A DNA stretch of 64,000 bases from Ziziphus jujuba (lineage: Eukaryota > Streptophyta > Magnoliopsida > Rosales > Rhamnaceae): NCBI RefSeq assembly GCF_031755915.1, contig NC_083384.1, forward strand, positions 817,001-881,000, written 5' to 3'. The first letter of the stretch is position 1; each line of letters opens with the position of its first letter. Of this stretch, positions 39,067 to 50,005 are shown piece after piece. Under the pieces are notes generated by a model. That model worked only from the letters and a program-made list of their open reading frames with translations, was not told the origin of the DNA and did no database searches. Made by a program: the position numbers and the translations under genes.

Positions 39067-39582
39067 ATCATATAATTCTTATATATATCATATAATGAAG
39101 TACCGCATGAATGGATATATAGGAATCAAAATCTATCGAGTCACTCATGTTATGATCTTCTACATCTTAGGTCTTCCCGTTCCTTCATCTGGCTTATGTT
39201 CTTCATGTAGAATTTAGACCAAATGACTCTATGAAATTACGTTGATACTTCCACATATTACAGGTAATGTAGGAGAAATCTCTATTTTTCTCCTTGGGCT
39301 TAGCTTTCAACTCGCCTTTGACCATCAAATGAAATGCGAAGAACCCGTCCTCCTCTCTTTGAAACAAGGGGTGCTTTTGGTTCTGTCGGTGCTTGAAACA
39401 ATTTTTTCTTTTCCATATTACTATATCTATAGAGTCAATAATTTTATATGAGGAACTCCTGAACTCAATCACTTGTTGCCATTACTCTTCAGTTTTCTAC
39501 CGAGGTCTATCCTGTAGAGGGACTCAAATTGTAAACCTAATTGGTTACTTCCAATTACATAAATCAATAGATCAAACCGCAC
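39067..39582 (-). other. rpl2 intron, 5' part
   Basis: About 515 bp of plastid rpl2 group II intron between the copia element and exon 1; the remaining ~120 bp lie at 32713-32829. Together they approximate the usual intron length. No gene. Confidence 0.8.
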
Positions 39583-39991
39583 TCAAAGGTAAGGTATTTC
39601 CTATTTTTATAGGAACTTCTGTACTAGAAACAATGGTATCTCCAATTATAGCCCCTCTGGGATGTAAAATATATCTTTTCTCACCATCCCCATAGTGTAT
39701 GAGACAAATGTATGCATTTCGATTAGGATCATATTTTAGAGTTACGATTCTACCATATATGCCTTTTTCATTTCGTCGAAAATCGATTTTATGATATAGA
39801 CACTTATGACCTCCCCCTCTATGCCTTGCGGTAATGATTCCTCTGGCATTACGACCTTTACCACAATGATGCTGCCCATAGATCAAATTATTTCATGGAT
39901 TGGATTTCACTTGATTGTCTATGACTCCTTTGCCTGTGCTTGGGATATAAGTATTGTATAGATGTATCGCCATGCTATTAAGTATTTTGAT

Positions 39992-40273
39992 TTAAGTTCT
40001 TTTCTTTCTAACAGGTGGAATAGAATAACTCGGTTGAAGCGTAATGGTCATATGCCTGTAATGCATTGTATGTCCTGTAATAGGTCCCATTCTTCTACCC
40101 TTTTCTAGTAGTCGATGACTATTCATAGCTATTACCTTAACACCAAAGAAGAGTTCAACCCAATGCTTTATTTCTGTCCTAGTTGATCCTGATTCGACAT
40201 TAGAAGTATATTGATTTTTCAAAAATAACCGAATACTTTTGTCTGTAAATATAGCATATTTGATTCCATCCAT
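39992..40273 (-). CDS. rpl23: Plastid ribosomal protein L23 (full-length frame in NUPT)
   Basis: The 93-codon frame is exactly the plastid L23 length: [20 protein letters not shown] at the start, [19 protein letters not shown] in the middle and PPVRKKRT at the end. L23 lies at the peptide exit tunnel of the 50S particle. Only a few substitutions are apparent. It overlaps nothing and lies between trnI and rpl2, as in the plastome inverted repeat. The slow mutation rate of the inverted repeat and the small size may explain why it is intact. Nuclear expression is doubtful. Confidence 0.88.
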   Translation of the reverse strand: MDGIKYAIFTDKSIRLFLKNQYTSNVESGSTRTEIKHWVELFFGVKVIAMNSHRLLEKGRRMGPITGHTMHYRHMTITLQPSYSIPPVRKKRT

Positions 40274-40443
40274 AAATCTATTTTCTTCCCTATGAGTTAT
40301 AGTCTCAATAAGAATGCTAGTTCTTACTGTTCATATGTTATGATATGAATATACCATACCAATTCGTTATGTATGGATGATGAGATTCCATTGATACAGA
40401 GCCAATTCCAATAGACTTATTCTATTGAAGGGTCCCATTGGTA

Positions 40444-40517
40444 TGCATCCAGTAGGAATTGAACCTACGAATTCACCAATTATGAGTTGGTCGCTTTAAC
40501 CATTCAGCCATGGATGC
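40444..40517 (-). tRNA. trnI-CAU: trnI-CAU, well-preserved plastid copy
   Basis: The minus strand reads gcatccatggctgaatggtt through anticodon CAU in ctcataatt to gcacc-less 3' end tcctactggatgca. Acceptor, D, anticodon and T-stems pair. This tRNA requires lysidine modification at the anticodon in plastids, so nuclear function as Ile is not expected. It lies between rpl23 and ycf2, as usual. Confidence 0.92.
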
Positions 40518-40605
40518 TTAGCGAGGATCCTCGTACATAGTAAATAACCAAATTCCAATTCAAATTAAATCTTTAGGATAAATCAATGCAATTTAGGAGG
40601 ACACA

Positions 40606-41812
40606 CTGAAAGGAAATCAATTCAAATCCTGGATTTTTGAATTAAGAGAGATATCGAGAGAGATCAAAACTTCTCACTATTTCTTAGATTCATGGACCCA
40701 ATTCAATTTAGTGGGATCTTTCATTCACATTTTTTTTCCATCAAGAACATTTTATAAAACTCTTGGACTCCCGAATTTGGAGTATCCTACTTTCAAGCAA
40801 TCAATATTTCACGATCAAGGGTGTAGTACTATTTGTAGTAGTGGTCCTTATATAGTGTATTAACAATCGAAAGATGGTCGAAAGAAAAAAATCTCTATTT
40901 GATAGGGCTTCTTCCTATACCTATGAATTTCATTGGATCCATAAATGATACATTGGAAGACTCTTTTAGGTCTTCCAACATCAATAGGTTGATTTTTTCG
41001 CTCCTGTATCTTGCAAAAGGAAAAAAGATCTCTGAGAGCTATTTCCTAGATCCGAAAGAGAGTACTTGGGTTCTCTCAATAACTAAAAAGTGTATCATGC
41101 CTGACTCTAGTTGTGGTTCGCGATGATGGAGGAACTAGATCAGAAAAAAGAGGGATTCTAGTTGTAAGATATCTAATCAAACCGTCACTGGAATTGAGAT
41201 CTCACTAAAAGAGAAAGATATCAAATATCTAGAGTTTCTTTTTGTATATTCTATGGATGTTCTGATCCACAAGGGCCATGATTGGGAATTGTTTCATTGT
41301 CTGTCTCTGAGGATGAGGTGAAACATAATCAACTTGAATTTGGGATAGCTATTCGAAATCTTACTGAAAGATTGGATTTGTTATCTCATGTTTGCTTTCG
41401 TGAAAAAATACCAATTAAAGCGGAGGGTTTCTTCAAACAACAAAGAGCTGGGTCAACTATTCTATCAAATGATATTGAGCATGTTTCCCTTTCTCGAGAA
41501 ACAAGTGGGCTATTTCTTTGCAAAATTGTGCTCAATTTCATATGTGGCAATTCTGCCAAGATCTCTTCTTTAGTTAGGGGAAGAACCCACAAGAATTGGA
41601 TTTTTTGAGGAACATATTGAGAGAGAATTGGATTTGGTTAGACAAAGTGTGGTTGGTAAACAAGGATCAGTTTTTAGCAAGGTACGGAATGTATTGTCAA
41701 ATATTCAATATGATTCCACAAGATCCAGTTTTGTTCAAGTAATAGACTCTAGCCAATTGAAATGATCTTCTGATCGATCCAGAGATCATTTTGATTCCAT
41801 TAATAACAAGGA
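40606..41812 (+). pseudogene. ycf2: ycf2, 5' fragment
   Basis: This is the start of the huge ycf2 gene, a plastid AAA-type protein of the inner-envelope import motor. The start codon is changed to CTG (40606) and the sequence continues with the SWIFELREI region. Later pieces such as [20 protein letters not shown] (40902 on), [11 protein letters not shown] and [20 protein letters not shown] are visible in shifting frames. It stops at about 41812, after ~400 of over 2,000 codons, where gypsy sequence begins. Confidence 0.92.
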
Positions 41813-42087
41813 TTCAGAATACCATGAATTTTAAAGATACTTATTTAAAGATGTCTTTATTGCATAGAACTTTATCTGCATTGTTGAGAGCTTTACTTAG
41901 TGGTAATTTGAAAATTTGGGAAATATTGATTGCTAACTTTAAAAAGTGTAATTTTTACCATAATGAGCATGTATTTCTAGATTTTGTTGTAATAGTGTTT
42001 GACCCTGGAGAATTGATTTGGTTGCACTTACGAAAGGAAAGGTTTCCTAAACAAAGAAAGTCAAAGCTCATGCTGTATTATACCAAA
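41813..42087 (+). mobile_element. Gypsy integrase 3' fragment
   Basis: The plus strand reads LLHRTLSALLRALLSGNLKI (the region after the integrase core of plant gypsy elements), then after an internal deletion [20 protein letters not shown] and RKSKLM, the integrase C-terminal GPF-type domain. The last ~145 bp match, in reverse complement, the fragment at 46830-46975. The final 15 bases before 42088 (tgtattataccaaa) belong to neither. Confidence 0.85.
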
Positions 42088-43506
42088 TGATACGAACCTA
42101 GGACGACCTGCTCCTAAACCCGTATTATATTAGCCCGGATCTCAATTAAGTTCAAGTTCTAATGGAATGGACCTCATTCTTTGGTGCTTGGACAGATTCG
42201 GTTCTAGTCTCCTTCCTTGGCCAATTTGAGCTTTCTTCTTTGACTTTCAGCTTTGGCTTGCTCTCATAGATGGGATTGTTCCTCCAGCCACTTGAATTGG
42301 ACCTTCCACTGTTGGAAACACCTCCAAACCATGATCTTACACCCCTCCTCTTGAATTGATGCTCTAATTTAATAGCCACACGCAACATCTCCTCCAATTC
42401 CACATATTGTTGCAATTCTAGTTGATTGGCTATTTCACGATTCAAACCACCAAGAAACCTTGCCATGGTTGCTTCCCTACCTTCATTCAAGTTCAATCTC
42501 ATCATAAGCATCTCCATCTCCTTGTAATAGTCCTCTACGGATACATGTCCTTGAGATAAAGATTGTAGTCTTTGATGCAGCACCTATGATAGTGTGATGG
42601 TACGAATCGCTTCCGCATGGCTCCTTTCATTTGTCGCCATGTAGTAGTCAAGTCATCACCAACTCTCCTTCGGGTGTTTTGCCCATTGGTCCACCATTGG
42701 CGTGTATAATGGCCAAACTCCATTGCTGCCAATTTCACCATTGGAGTGCATAATGGCCGAATTTGCTGTATTGCTTGCTGGCTTTACTGTATTAGCCTTT
42801 TCTTATTTTTCCAAGCATGGGCAACATGTGGGCCTTCATATTCAGTTTATTTGGCATCCTAAAAAGCATCTAGAAGCTGATTTGGAGCTCAATTTGGTCA
42901 AAGATTGGTCAAAGTCAACTTAGTCAAAAAGCTAGTATTATAGTTTCCTAATTTGTTTTTACTTTTTGTTTTAGGAAACTACCATTACTTTTTGGCTTTT
43001 ATTTATTTATTTTCTGGAAAAATAACTTTAGGAAGGTTTTTATTTTATTCTTTCCATTGTAAATTAATTAATTCCTAATTTAATATAAAGGAATTAATTA
43101 ATCAAACTTAGATTAGGAAAGGAAGTATAGTTTCAGCCAACTAGGTTTCTTTATGTGTGGTGGCTGGTTTTCTTTATGTTATAGGGTTTTATTTCGTGGA
43201 TTTGTAGCCTATTTAAAGGCTTATTTTTCAATATGAATAAAACTTGGATTTGACTAAAAAAAATACTTGTGAGATTAATTATCTCTTTGTTCTTTGAGAA
43301 CACCTAAAGCACCATTAGAGAATTGGTTGTTTTAGCTTGATTTATCAATAGGTTTTCCATCCCCTATTGTGGCGTCTACATTATACCAAGGTTTCTAACC
43401 ACAGGTTGGTTAGGGGTTGAGGTCCATTCCATTAGAACTTGAACTTAATTAAGATCCGAGCTAATATAATACGGGTTTAGGAGCAGGTCGTCCTAGGTTC
43501 GTATCA
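42088..43506. mobile_element. Rearranged gypsy piece with inverted LTR ends around gag
   Basis: The left end (42088-42177) is the last 90 bp of the gypsy LTR in minus orientation. Gag sequence on the minus strand follows (42177-42741), with CHR-type gag blocks MARFLGGLNREIANQLELQQ and VELEEMLRVAIKLEHQFKRR, and one frame break near 42540. From about 42751 to 43506 comes the 3' two-thirds of the same LTR in plus orientation, ending TTCGTATCA. The two ends are thus near-perfect 90-bp inverted repeats. No target-site duplication was found, so this is a rearranged, not a simple, insertion. Confidence 0.85.
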
Positions 43507-45511
43507 TAGTATCATCATAATATCAGCCTATTTCATTCTTTTAACTAATTGAGGAAGAATTTGCAAATTGATAAAACCTGATGGGCGAATTTTCCATCTC
43601 CAAGGAAAACCATCCTGATCCCCTATCAGAAAAATTCCCAATTCTCCTTTTGGGGCTTCGACTCTCACATAGAGTTCTTGTTTCGGTAATTCAAATGTAG
43701 GAGAAGGTTCTTTACTAATAAATCAATATTCAAAATCATTCCATTTAGGATTCTTTTGTCTATCAAAGTATTAGATTTCTAAATTCTCATGTGGAGCTCT
43801 TGGAATTCCTTCCAAAGCCTGTTGAATAATTTTTATGGATTCTGACATTTCACAAATTCAAACTAGATAACGAGCTAACGAATCTCCTTTTTTTTGCCAC
43901 TGAAGTTCCCAATCAAATTCATCGTAACACTCATAATGATCAACTTTACGAAGATCCCATTGTATTCCAGAAGCCCACGGAATTGGTCCTGATAAACCCC
44001 AATTTATTAATTCCTCTGTACCAATAATGCCCACTCCTTCAACTTGTTCTAAAAAAATAGGATTTCATGTAATAAGTTTTTGATATTCAGCGATTCTTGT
44101 TAAAAAATAATCGTAAAAATCCAAACATTTATCTATCCAGCCATGAGGTAGATCAGCAACTACTCCTCTGATATGAAAATAATTATGCATCATTCTCATA
44201 GGGGTGGCATCTTTGAATGGATCATTTTTTAATTATCTTTCTTAGAAAATATAGAAGAAAGGCATTTGTGCACCAATATCTGCCATAAAAGGGCTGAGCC
44301 ATAGCATATGAGAAGCTATACGACTCAACTCCAACATAATTACTCTGATATAGCTGGCTCTTTTAGGCACTTGAATATTTTCCAACTGCTCCAGGCCATT
44401 TACGGTTATGGCTTATGTGAACATAGTAGCTGTTGGAGTTTGGTGTGGTTTTTGGGTTCACTTCGCCAAGAGTGTTGTACACAAGATGTTAGTCTTGTGC
44501 ATAACCTTTAATCTAGTTTTCAGTTTGGTATTTAGGTGATTTTTGCATTTGTTTTTGGTATGATGATATTGAGTTTTGTTAGGGTTTTAGTTTGGAAGGA
44601 AGAAGAAGAAGATGAAGAAGAAGAGAAAATGCTAGAGTAAGCCTGACAACTAGATAGCACAATAATTCTTCATTACATTCATTTGTTGCATAATATAGAT
44701 ACAAAACTTGGTTCACACATGTGAAGTATGTGTGAAATGAAACAAAGTCTTTTTAAAATTCAAAATACAAATTTCCCCCCCCCCCCCCAATAATTTAATA
44801 AAAAAAATGTTCAAATACCAGCTGCACATGTAAGTGTACAAATATGGCAAAGGTTGGCAAGAATTTGAATTCCAAAAACTGTCTCCTTCCAAATCAGGTA
44901 ATACTAGTTTGACCTGATGAAATGCTGGGATATCTTCATCCAAATTGTCTGATGTTTTACATATGGCATTTCGAAATATTAAGGATAAAATATGGAGAAG
45001 ACCCGGTCCAAAGGAATTGGTTAAGGCCTTCAATTCTTCCCAAACCTGTGGCCCATAACTGCTGGAAATCACAGCAGTTATGCCAAGTCGAAACCTATAT
45101 ATCTTAGGCTTTCCAAGTCCGTTTTGAGTCATTATTTTTTATATATATTCTTTCACATGTCTATTATAACATATCCAAAAATTATAACCGGGTTCTAAAG
45201 ACCCAGGAAATTCCAGCCCCAACAATGGACCTATGTTGTTGGAAACACTGTTTCCAGCACATAGCCATTTTACAAAATCAAATCAATACCCAACAAAGAG
45301 ATCATTCCTAAGCTAAATACAATAAAACTTAGGCATTCAAAAGACATTAACAGGAATATAAAATATAGACATAAATATTCTATTAGGTCATTCGACAAAA
45401 TATTTCTTACAAAGAAAGAAAGAGGGTGCAAACCTTGGTGGATTTTGGTTTGCACAAGGTGGCAAGATTACCACATTTTCAACAGTAGCTAAATAATCCC
45501 AACGCGTTACA
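43507..45511 (-). pseudogene. ndhH: ndhH fragment, split by a solo LTR
   Basis: This was the 49-kDa-type subunit of the plastid NDH complex, normally in the small single-copy region. The minus strand covers roughly codons 65-380 of 393. WDYLATM is at the 45490-45511 end, and [41 protein letters not shown] and the terminal [12 protein letters not shown] at about 43515-43560 follow. Frame breaks and stops are numerous. Gypsy LTRs directly abut it on both sides, so both gene ends are missing. Its nearest plastome neighbours are not in the window. Confidence 0.93.
44431..45484 (-). mobile_element. Copia-like solo LTR in ndhH
   Basis: A 1,054-bp insertion has termini TGTTG and CAACA and the perfect target-site duplication gtagc (44426-44430 and 45485-45489). 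On the minus strand it starts TGTTGAAAATGTGGTAATCT, close to the start of the copia LTR at 32835. The element is thus a solo LTR of a related family. A cytosine run is at 44776-44789. No gag-pol sequence is present. Confidence 0.9.
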
Positions 45512-46985
45512 TGATACGAACCTAGGACGACCTGCTCCTAAACCCCGTATTATATTAGCCCGGATCTTTAATTAAGTTCAAGTTCTAATGGAATGGACCT
45601 CAACCCCTAACCAACCTGTGGTTAGAAACCTTGGTATAATGTAGACGCCACAATAGGAGATGGAAAACCTATTGATAAGTCAAGCTAAAACAACCAATTC
45701 TCTAATGGTGTTTTAGGTGTTCTCAAAGAACAAAGAGATAATTAATCTCACAAGTATTTTCTTAATCAAATCAAAGTTCTATTCATATTGAAAAATAAGC
45801 CTTTAAATAGGCTTTGAAAGAAACAAAGTAAACCCTAAAAACCCTAGGTAAAACAGGCCACACAATAAAGAGTTCTATGGTGGCCGAAATTCTCACTCCT
45901 TTCCTAATCTAATTTGGATTAATTAATTCCTTTATTTTGAATTAGGAATTAATTAATTTACAATGAAAATAATAAAATAATAACTTTCCTAACCTTATTT
46001 TTCCAGAAAATAAATAAATAAAAACTAAAAAGTAATGGTAATTTCCTAAAACAAAAAGTAGAATCAAATTAGGAAACTATAATACTAGCTTTTTGACTAA
46101 GTTGACTTTGACCAATCTTTGACCAAATTGAGCTCCAAATCAGCTTCTAGATGCTTTGTAGGATGCCAAATAAACTGAATATGAAGGCCCACACGTTGCC
46201 CATGCTTGGAAAAATAAGAAAAGGCTAATACAGTAAAATACAGTAAAGCCAGCAAGCAATACAGCAAATTCGGCCAAATTGTTGAAGCTGTCCGTACAAG
46301 CCCTTTTTGATTGCATTTGAGGCTGCTTTAACTTGATTCCATGACCTCTTAGGCATATGTATTGAACCCATAAAGCATTGGAACCATTTCATGCTTCTCG
46401 GACTCCAAAAATGTACCAAAACCGTCACTCGGGTCCGTATCGGCTTCCACCACTTGGATGCTTAGAATAGGCTTTGTATCTTCAAGTATGGACAAGCTCT
46501 ATTGAGATTGATTACCCCCTGTATAAATACTTCCAGGTTGTCCTTAAATCTCTTAATTTGAGCTCTTGTGATTGGCCTAGTCTTCATCCGTGTCGAGTCA
46601 GCATCCCAGCGGGTTATCGGTTGAGCGGGCTCGGGTGGAATCACATCATTCCCCTCCTCTTGAAAAGGATTTGTCCTCAAATCAAGATCATCACCTGCAG
46701 CAAAAGGAGTTAAATCAGCAACATTAAATGCAGCACTCATGTTATACTCACCCGGTAAATCAAGCTTGTAGGCATTCTTGTTATTCTGCTCCAAAACTTG
46801 AAAAAGTCCATCCATAGGCGGCATGAGCTTTGACTTTCTTTGTTTAGGAAACCTTTCCTTTCGTAAGTGCAACCAAACCAATTCTCCTGGGTCAAACACT
46901 ATTACAATAAAATCTAGAAATACATGCTCATTATGGTAAAAATTACACTTTTTAAAGTTAGGAAACAATATTTCCCAAATTTTCT
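45512..46985 (-). mobile_element. Gypsy 3' fragment: LTR plus end of pol
   Basis: This piece is in minus orientation. The LTR covers 45512-46648 (1,137 bp, same family as 1499-2634). Directly inside it the polypurine tract gaagaggaggggaa precedes the LTR start TGATGTGATTCC. The pol end (46649-46985) encodes [20 protein letters not shown] and [24 protein letters not shown] integrase C-terminal sequence. The frame runs through the polypurine tract into the LTR and on to IQSLF-stop. The element is cut off at 46985, next to plastid spacer DNA. Confidence 0.92.
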
Positions 46986-47907
46986 ATCGTGAACTATTTG
47001 TGTCAATGGATTAGAACAGAACCTTTTTTTTTTCAATTTTTTTTTTACTGTTCAAATAGAAAAGAAATCTGTTATTACATGGATACACATTTTTTTATGG
47101 GAAACAACATAGTGGTTGTCCAACAAGATACTACAACTCCATATAATAAAATATTGCCTTGGGCGAGTCACATATTGCACACTTACCGCCTGTTTTATTA
47201 TGTGGTTTATTATTTTATAGATTTTATTTATGCTATGCTTGCTTTATTGAACTCATTTCATATCATGGTTCAAAGGTTAAAAATCGATGAGGATTACTAA
47301 TCCTTTTTGAAATCCGAAGTAGTTCCCACGGAACCCCTCGGAACCTCTGTCAATTGCTCAATCAATTACTTCTTTGTCGGAATGCTAATAAACATATTAC
47401 TTGCTTTTATTTTATCCATACCCTTTTTTCCTTCATTGGTTTTTTTCTTTCTTTCAATGGATATTGGGATTCATATTAAAAATAATCCAAAATACAGGAA
47501 TTAGAATCATACGAATAAGAGTTCTCTTTTGATTAGTTTCGATTATTAATTGGAATAAATACAAATTAAATAGAACTAGATGAAGAAATAGAATTGGGAC
47601 ACGACACTATGTAATTTACATATGGAATTGATATCTATATATATGAAGATAATAATGTAGATTGATATATATTAAATTAACCTATATCTTTAGACAATAA
47701 ACTTTATACAGTACAATGGCAATACTAGATATTATGGTAGAAAGAAAAATATGAACTTTTCTTTCTACCATACTATCATCTCTCATAGAATAATGCTGAT
47801 CCTATTTTGTTCATTTCATTCATTTAATACGTGAAATTGGAATCTTTTTTGTTTTATTTCTTTTCTTCAATCATTGACAAGAACTAAAAAGTCAAGTTTA
47901 ATTCAAA
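46986..47907. other. Plastid-derived spacer upstream of psbM 3' end
   Basis: About 920 bp without a recognisable gene. By position it should be petN-psbM spacer sequence. A 103-codon frame at 46989-47300 and a 65-codon frame at 47307-47504 resemble no protein I know, and the first starts inside the gypsy junction. A short inverted repeat (atggtagaaagaaaaa / ctttctaccat) lies at 47733-47770. Confidence 0.5.
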
Positions 47908-47991
47908 TTAATCGCTCTGATTTACTGGTTTTATGTATATTATAAGTAAGAAAGCAGTAGGAACTAGAATGAACAGTGCAGTAGCAATCAT
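47908..47991 (-). pseudogene. psbM: psbM, C-terminal part
   Basis: The minus strand reads [20 protein letters not shown] then PVNQSD-stop, the single-span photosystem II subunit M. The first ~8 codons (MEVNILAF) are missing. It lies upstream of trnD, as in plastomes. Confidence 0.88.
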
Positions 47992-48503
47992 CGTTTCATT
48001 TTTCTTTAATTAGCAATAACTCGGGATTTAATCCCATAGAGATGATAAATCTTTCATTTGTAAATTCAATGGGATGAATTATGTCTCGATGTAATCAAGT
48101 CGATTGAATGTCATAAATAAAAATATCTAGGCTATCGAATCAATTCATCATCAAAAATTGAATAGTATAACATAGGAAGATCTTTTATCCATACCGACTT
48201 CAAAGGTTGATTCTTGATCCAATCAGAAATTCCTTATATTAATTTAAATTTTGATTTATCATTCTTTTCCATTCTTTTTTTCTATAACTTACCGCCTTCC
48301 TTGTACAATCATCTGATGAAGTATCATCTAACCGCCTTTACACTTACCTTACCGTTGATTTTAACCAAATCTAAACAAACAATCGAAATGAAAAAAATGA
48401 TGGATCTGGTTGGGAATGAAATTCAATTATTTGTACTCCCTTTCATAGAAAAATGGATAGACGAATTGGTGTATTTTTGTTATTTTATTGGAGTTGGATC
48501 CAT
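47992..48503. other. psbM-trnD spacer
   Basis: About 510 bp of AT-rich plastid spacer. A 114-codon frame at 48214-48558 runs into trnD and has no known match; I treat it as chance. Confidence 0.65.
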
Positions 48504-48577
48504 CGGGACTGATGAGGCTCGAAGCCGCAGCTTTCACCTTGACAGGGTGGTGTTCTAACCAATTGAACTACAATCCC
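48504..48577 (-). tRNA. trnD-GUC: trnD-GUC relic
   Basis: The minus strand starts gggattgtagttcaattggt, has the anticodon GTC in ccctgtcaaggt and ends near gatgagtcccg-like sequence. C-to-T changes at cggaag and gacggg positions weaken the T-stem. It is the first of the plastome trnD-trnY-trnE cluster. Confidence 0.9.
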
Positions 48578-49025
48578 AGGGAAATAACGTAATAAAATAA
48601 AGTGTACAGTATACCTATTATTAATGATTTCATTCAAACACTTTCGATTTAGATTTTTGATTAGAATTGTCATATTGGAATAGAGAAGCAAGTGATATAT
48701 TTCTATCCATATGGATATGCGCTTTAGCGAAAGTGGCGTGGATTACCAATAATATTTTTGTTATTGCCAAATCAATTGGATAATCAATCTTTCAATGAAA
48801 AAGTTTGTTTTTCTTTATTTTACTTTTGTCCTTAGCCTTTACACTTACCAATCCTGATATGAATCTAGATCATTAGAAAAATCAAATTTTGTTGGAAAAA
48901 AAAAATTAATAGAGTAACTAAATAGTGGCAAAGATATATAAAAAACTTTTACTTTTTTTCCTATTGGGATCGAGCATTTTGGGAAAAGAACAAATGGGTT
49001 ATATCATGGTAGATTGGCAAATTAT
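48578..49025. other. trnD-trnY spacer
   Basis: About 450 bp AT-rich, longer than the ~110 bp common in many plastomes. No gene seen. Confidence 0.55.
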
Positions 49026-49109
49026 TGGGCCGAGCTGGATTTGAACCAGCATAGACATATTGCCAATGAATTTACTATCTGTCCCCATTAACCGCTCAAC
49101 CCAGGATAG
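49026..49109 (-). tRNA. trnY-GUA: trnY-GUA relic
   Basis: The variable arm, T-arm and 3' acceptor strand (ctggttcaaatccagctcgg) are well kept. The anticodon loop reads agatagtaaattc, with GTA retained. The 5' acceptor strand no longer resembles gggtcga, so the acceptor stem cannot form. Confidence 0.85.
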
Positions 49110-49166
49110 GAAGAAGCAATTTCATGCTTATTGATAGTCCATGATCAACTTCCTTTCATAGTACCT

Positions 49167-49239
49167 TATCCCCAGGAGAAGTCGAATCCCCGCTACCTCC
49201 TTGAAAGAGAGATGTCCCGAACCACTAGATGATGGGGGC
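49167..49239 (-). tRNA. trnE-UUC: trnE-UUC relic
   Basis: The minus strand starts gcccccatcatctagtggtt and holds the anticodon TTC in tctttcaag. Changes in the 3' acceptor region break pairing. In plastids this tRNA also feeds tetrapyrrole synthesis. Confidence 0.88.
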
Positions 49240-49933
49240 ATACTTGCCCGACTGCCATCATACTATGCTCATAGTATGAATAGTTTTTTGAAATTGTCAA
49301 TATACAATATAATAGAATGGGAATGGTATGAATTAATACAAAGGATAGCACTTTTTGGTGAGTAATTGGTCTACCAGAAAGAGGAATTAAACCCCATTCT
49401 TACACTTTCATGCATCGATTTATTCATTGTTAAGATCAGGCGAGCATATTTCTACCTCACACTAAGATAGGAAATTCAAATAAAAAAAATGATAAGTTAT
49501 TGAATTTTTTTCTCTAAATTTTTTTCGGTTCAGAGGACAAGCCGAATTTCTTTATCAGCGGTTGCTTCGATAAAATATTTTGGAGCTATGTTGAATTGGT
49601 AGATATATGTATCATTCAAACGAATTTCGCTATAATGGAAAATAATGGAAAGAAATTAGGTTCGGCCAGTCTAAAAACAATTCATTGCATTGATATTTAT
49701 CAAATCCAGTATCAATAGACCTTTTTTTACCTACACTAACTAGTATATTCTATACTCACTAGGTAAATCAAATTGAGCATTCCTGAATGACCCACTATGT
49801 GTCTAAGATATATCTATTACATAGATTATAATGTATAAACGTATAAGATATGTCTATAGACATATAACATATAATAAGTATATACACTAAACTCATAGTA
49901 ACTAGCAGCTTATTCTGGAGTTGAAGTAAACGG
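49240..49933. other. trnE-trnT spacer
   Basis: About 690 bp of AT-rich plastid spacer, a typical length for this interval. No gene. Confidence 0.7.
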
Positions 49934-50005
49934 GCCCTTTTTACTCAGTGGTAGAGTAACACCATGGTAAGGCATAAGTCATCGGTTCAAATCCGATAAG
50001 GGGCT
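49934..50005 (+). tRNA. trnT-GGU: trnT-GGU relic
   Basis: The sequence starts gcccttttta, has the anticodon GGT in ccatggtaagg and T-arm cggttcaaatccgataaggg. Only one or two changes are visible (accgcc positions), so folding may be possible. Confidence 0.88.

Larger units (their letters stand above)
32278..39973 (-). pseudogene. rpl2: rpl2 pseudogene, intron holding a copia element
   Basis: Plastid ribosomal protein L2, two exons. Exon 1 is at 39583-39973 ([53 protein letters not shown]), with an in-frame stop near 39897. Exon 2 is at 32278 to about 32712 ([35 protein letters not shown]), and a one-base shift near 32365 breaks its last 30 codons. The group II intron between them has been enlarged by a 6.2-kb Ty1/copia insertion. 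rpl23 and trnI follow, as in the plastome inverted repeat. Confidence 0.94.

Noticed and set aside
46989..47504. Frames of 103 and 65 codons as new genes
   Set aside because: They are AT-rich and low in complexity, they start at a gypsy joint, and by position they lie in plastid spacer.
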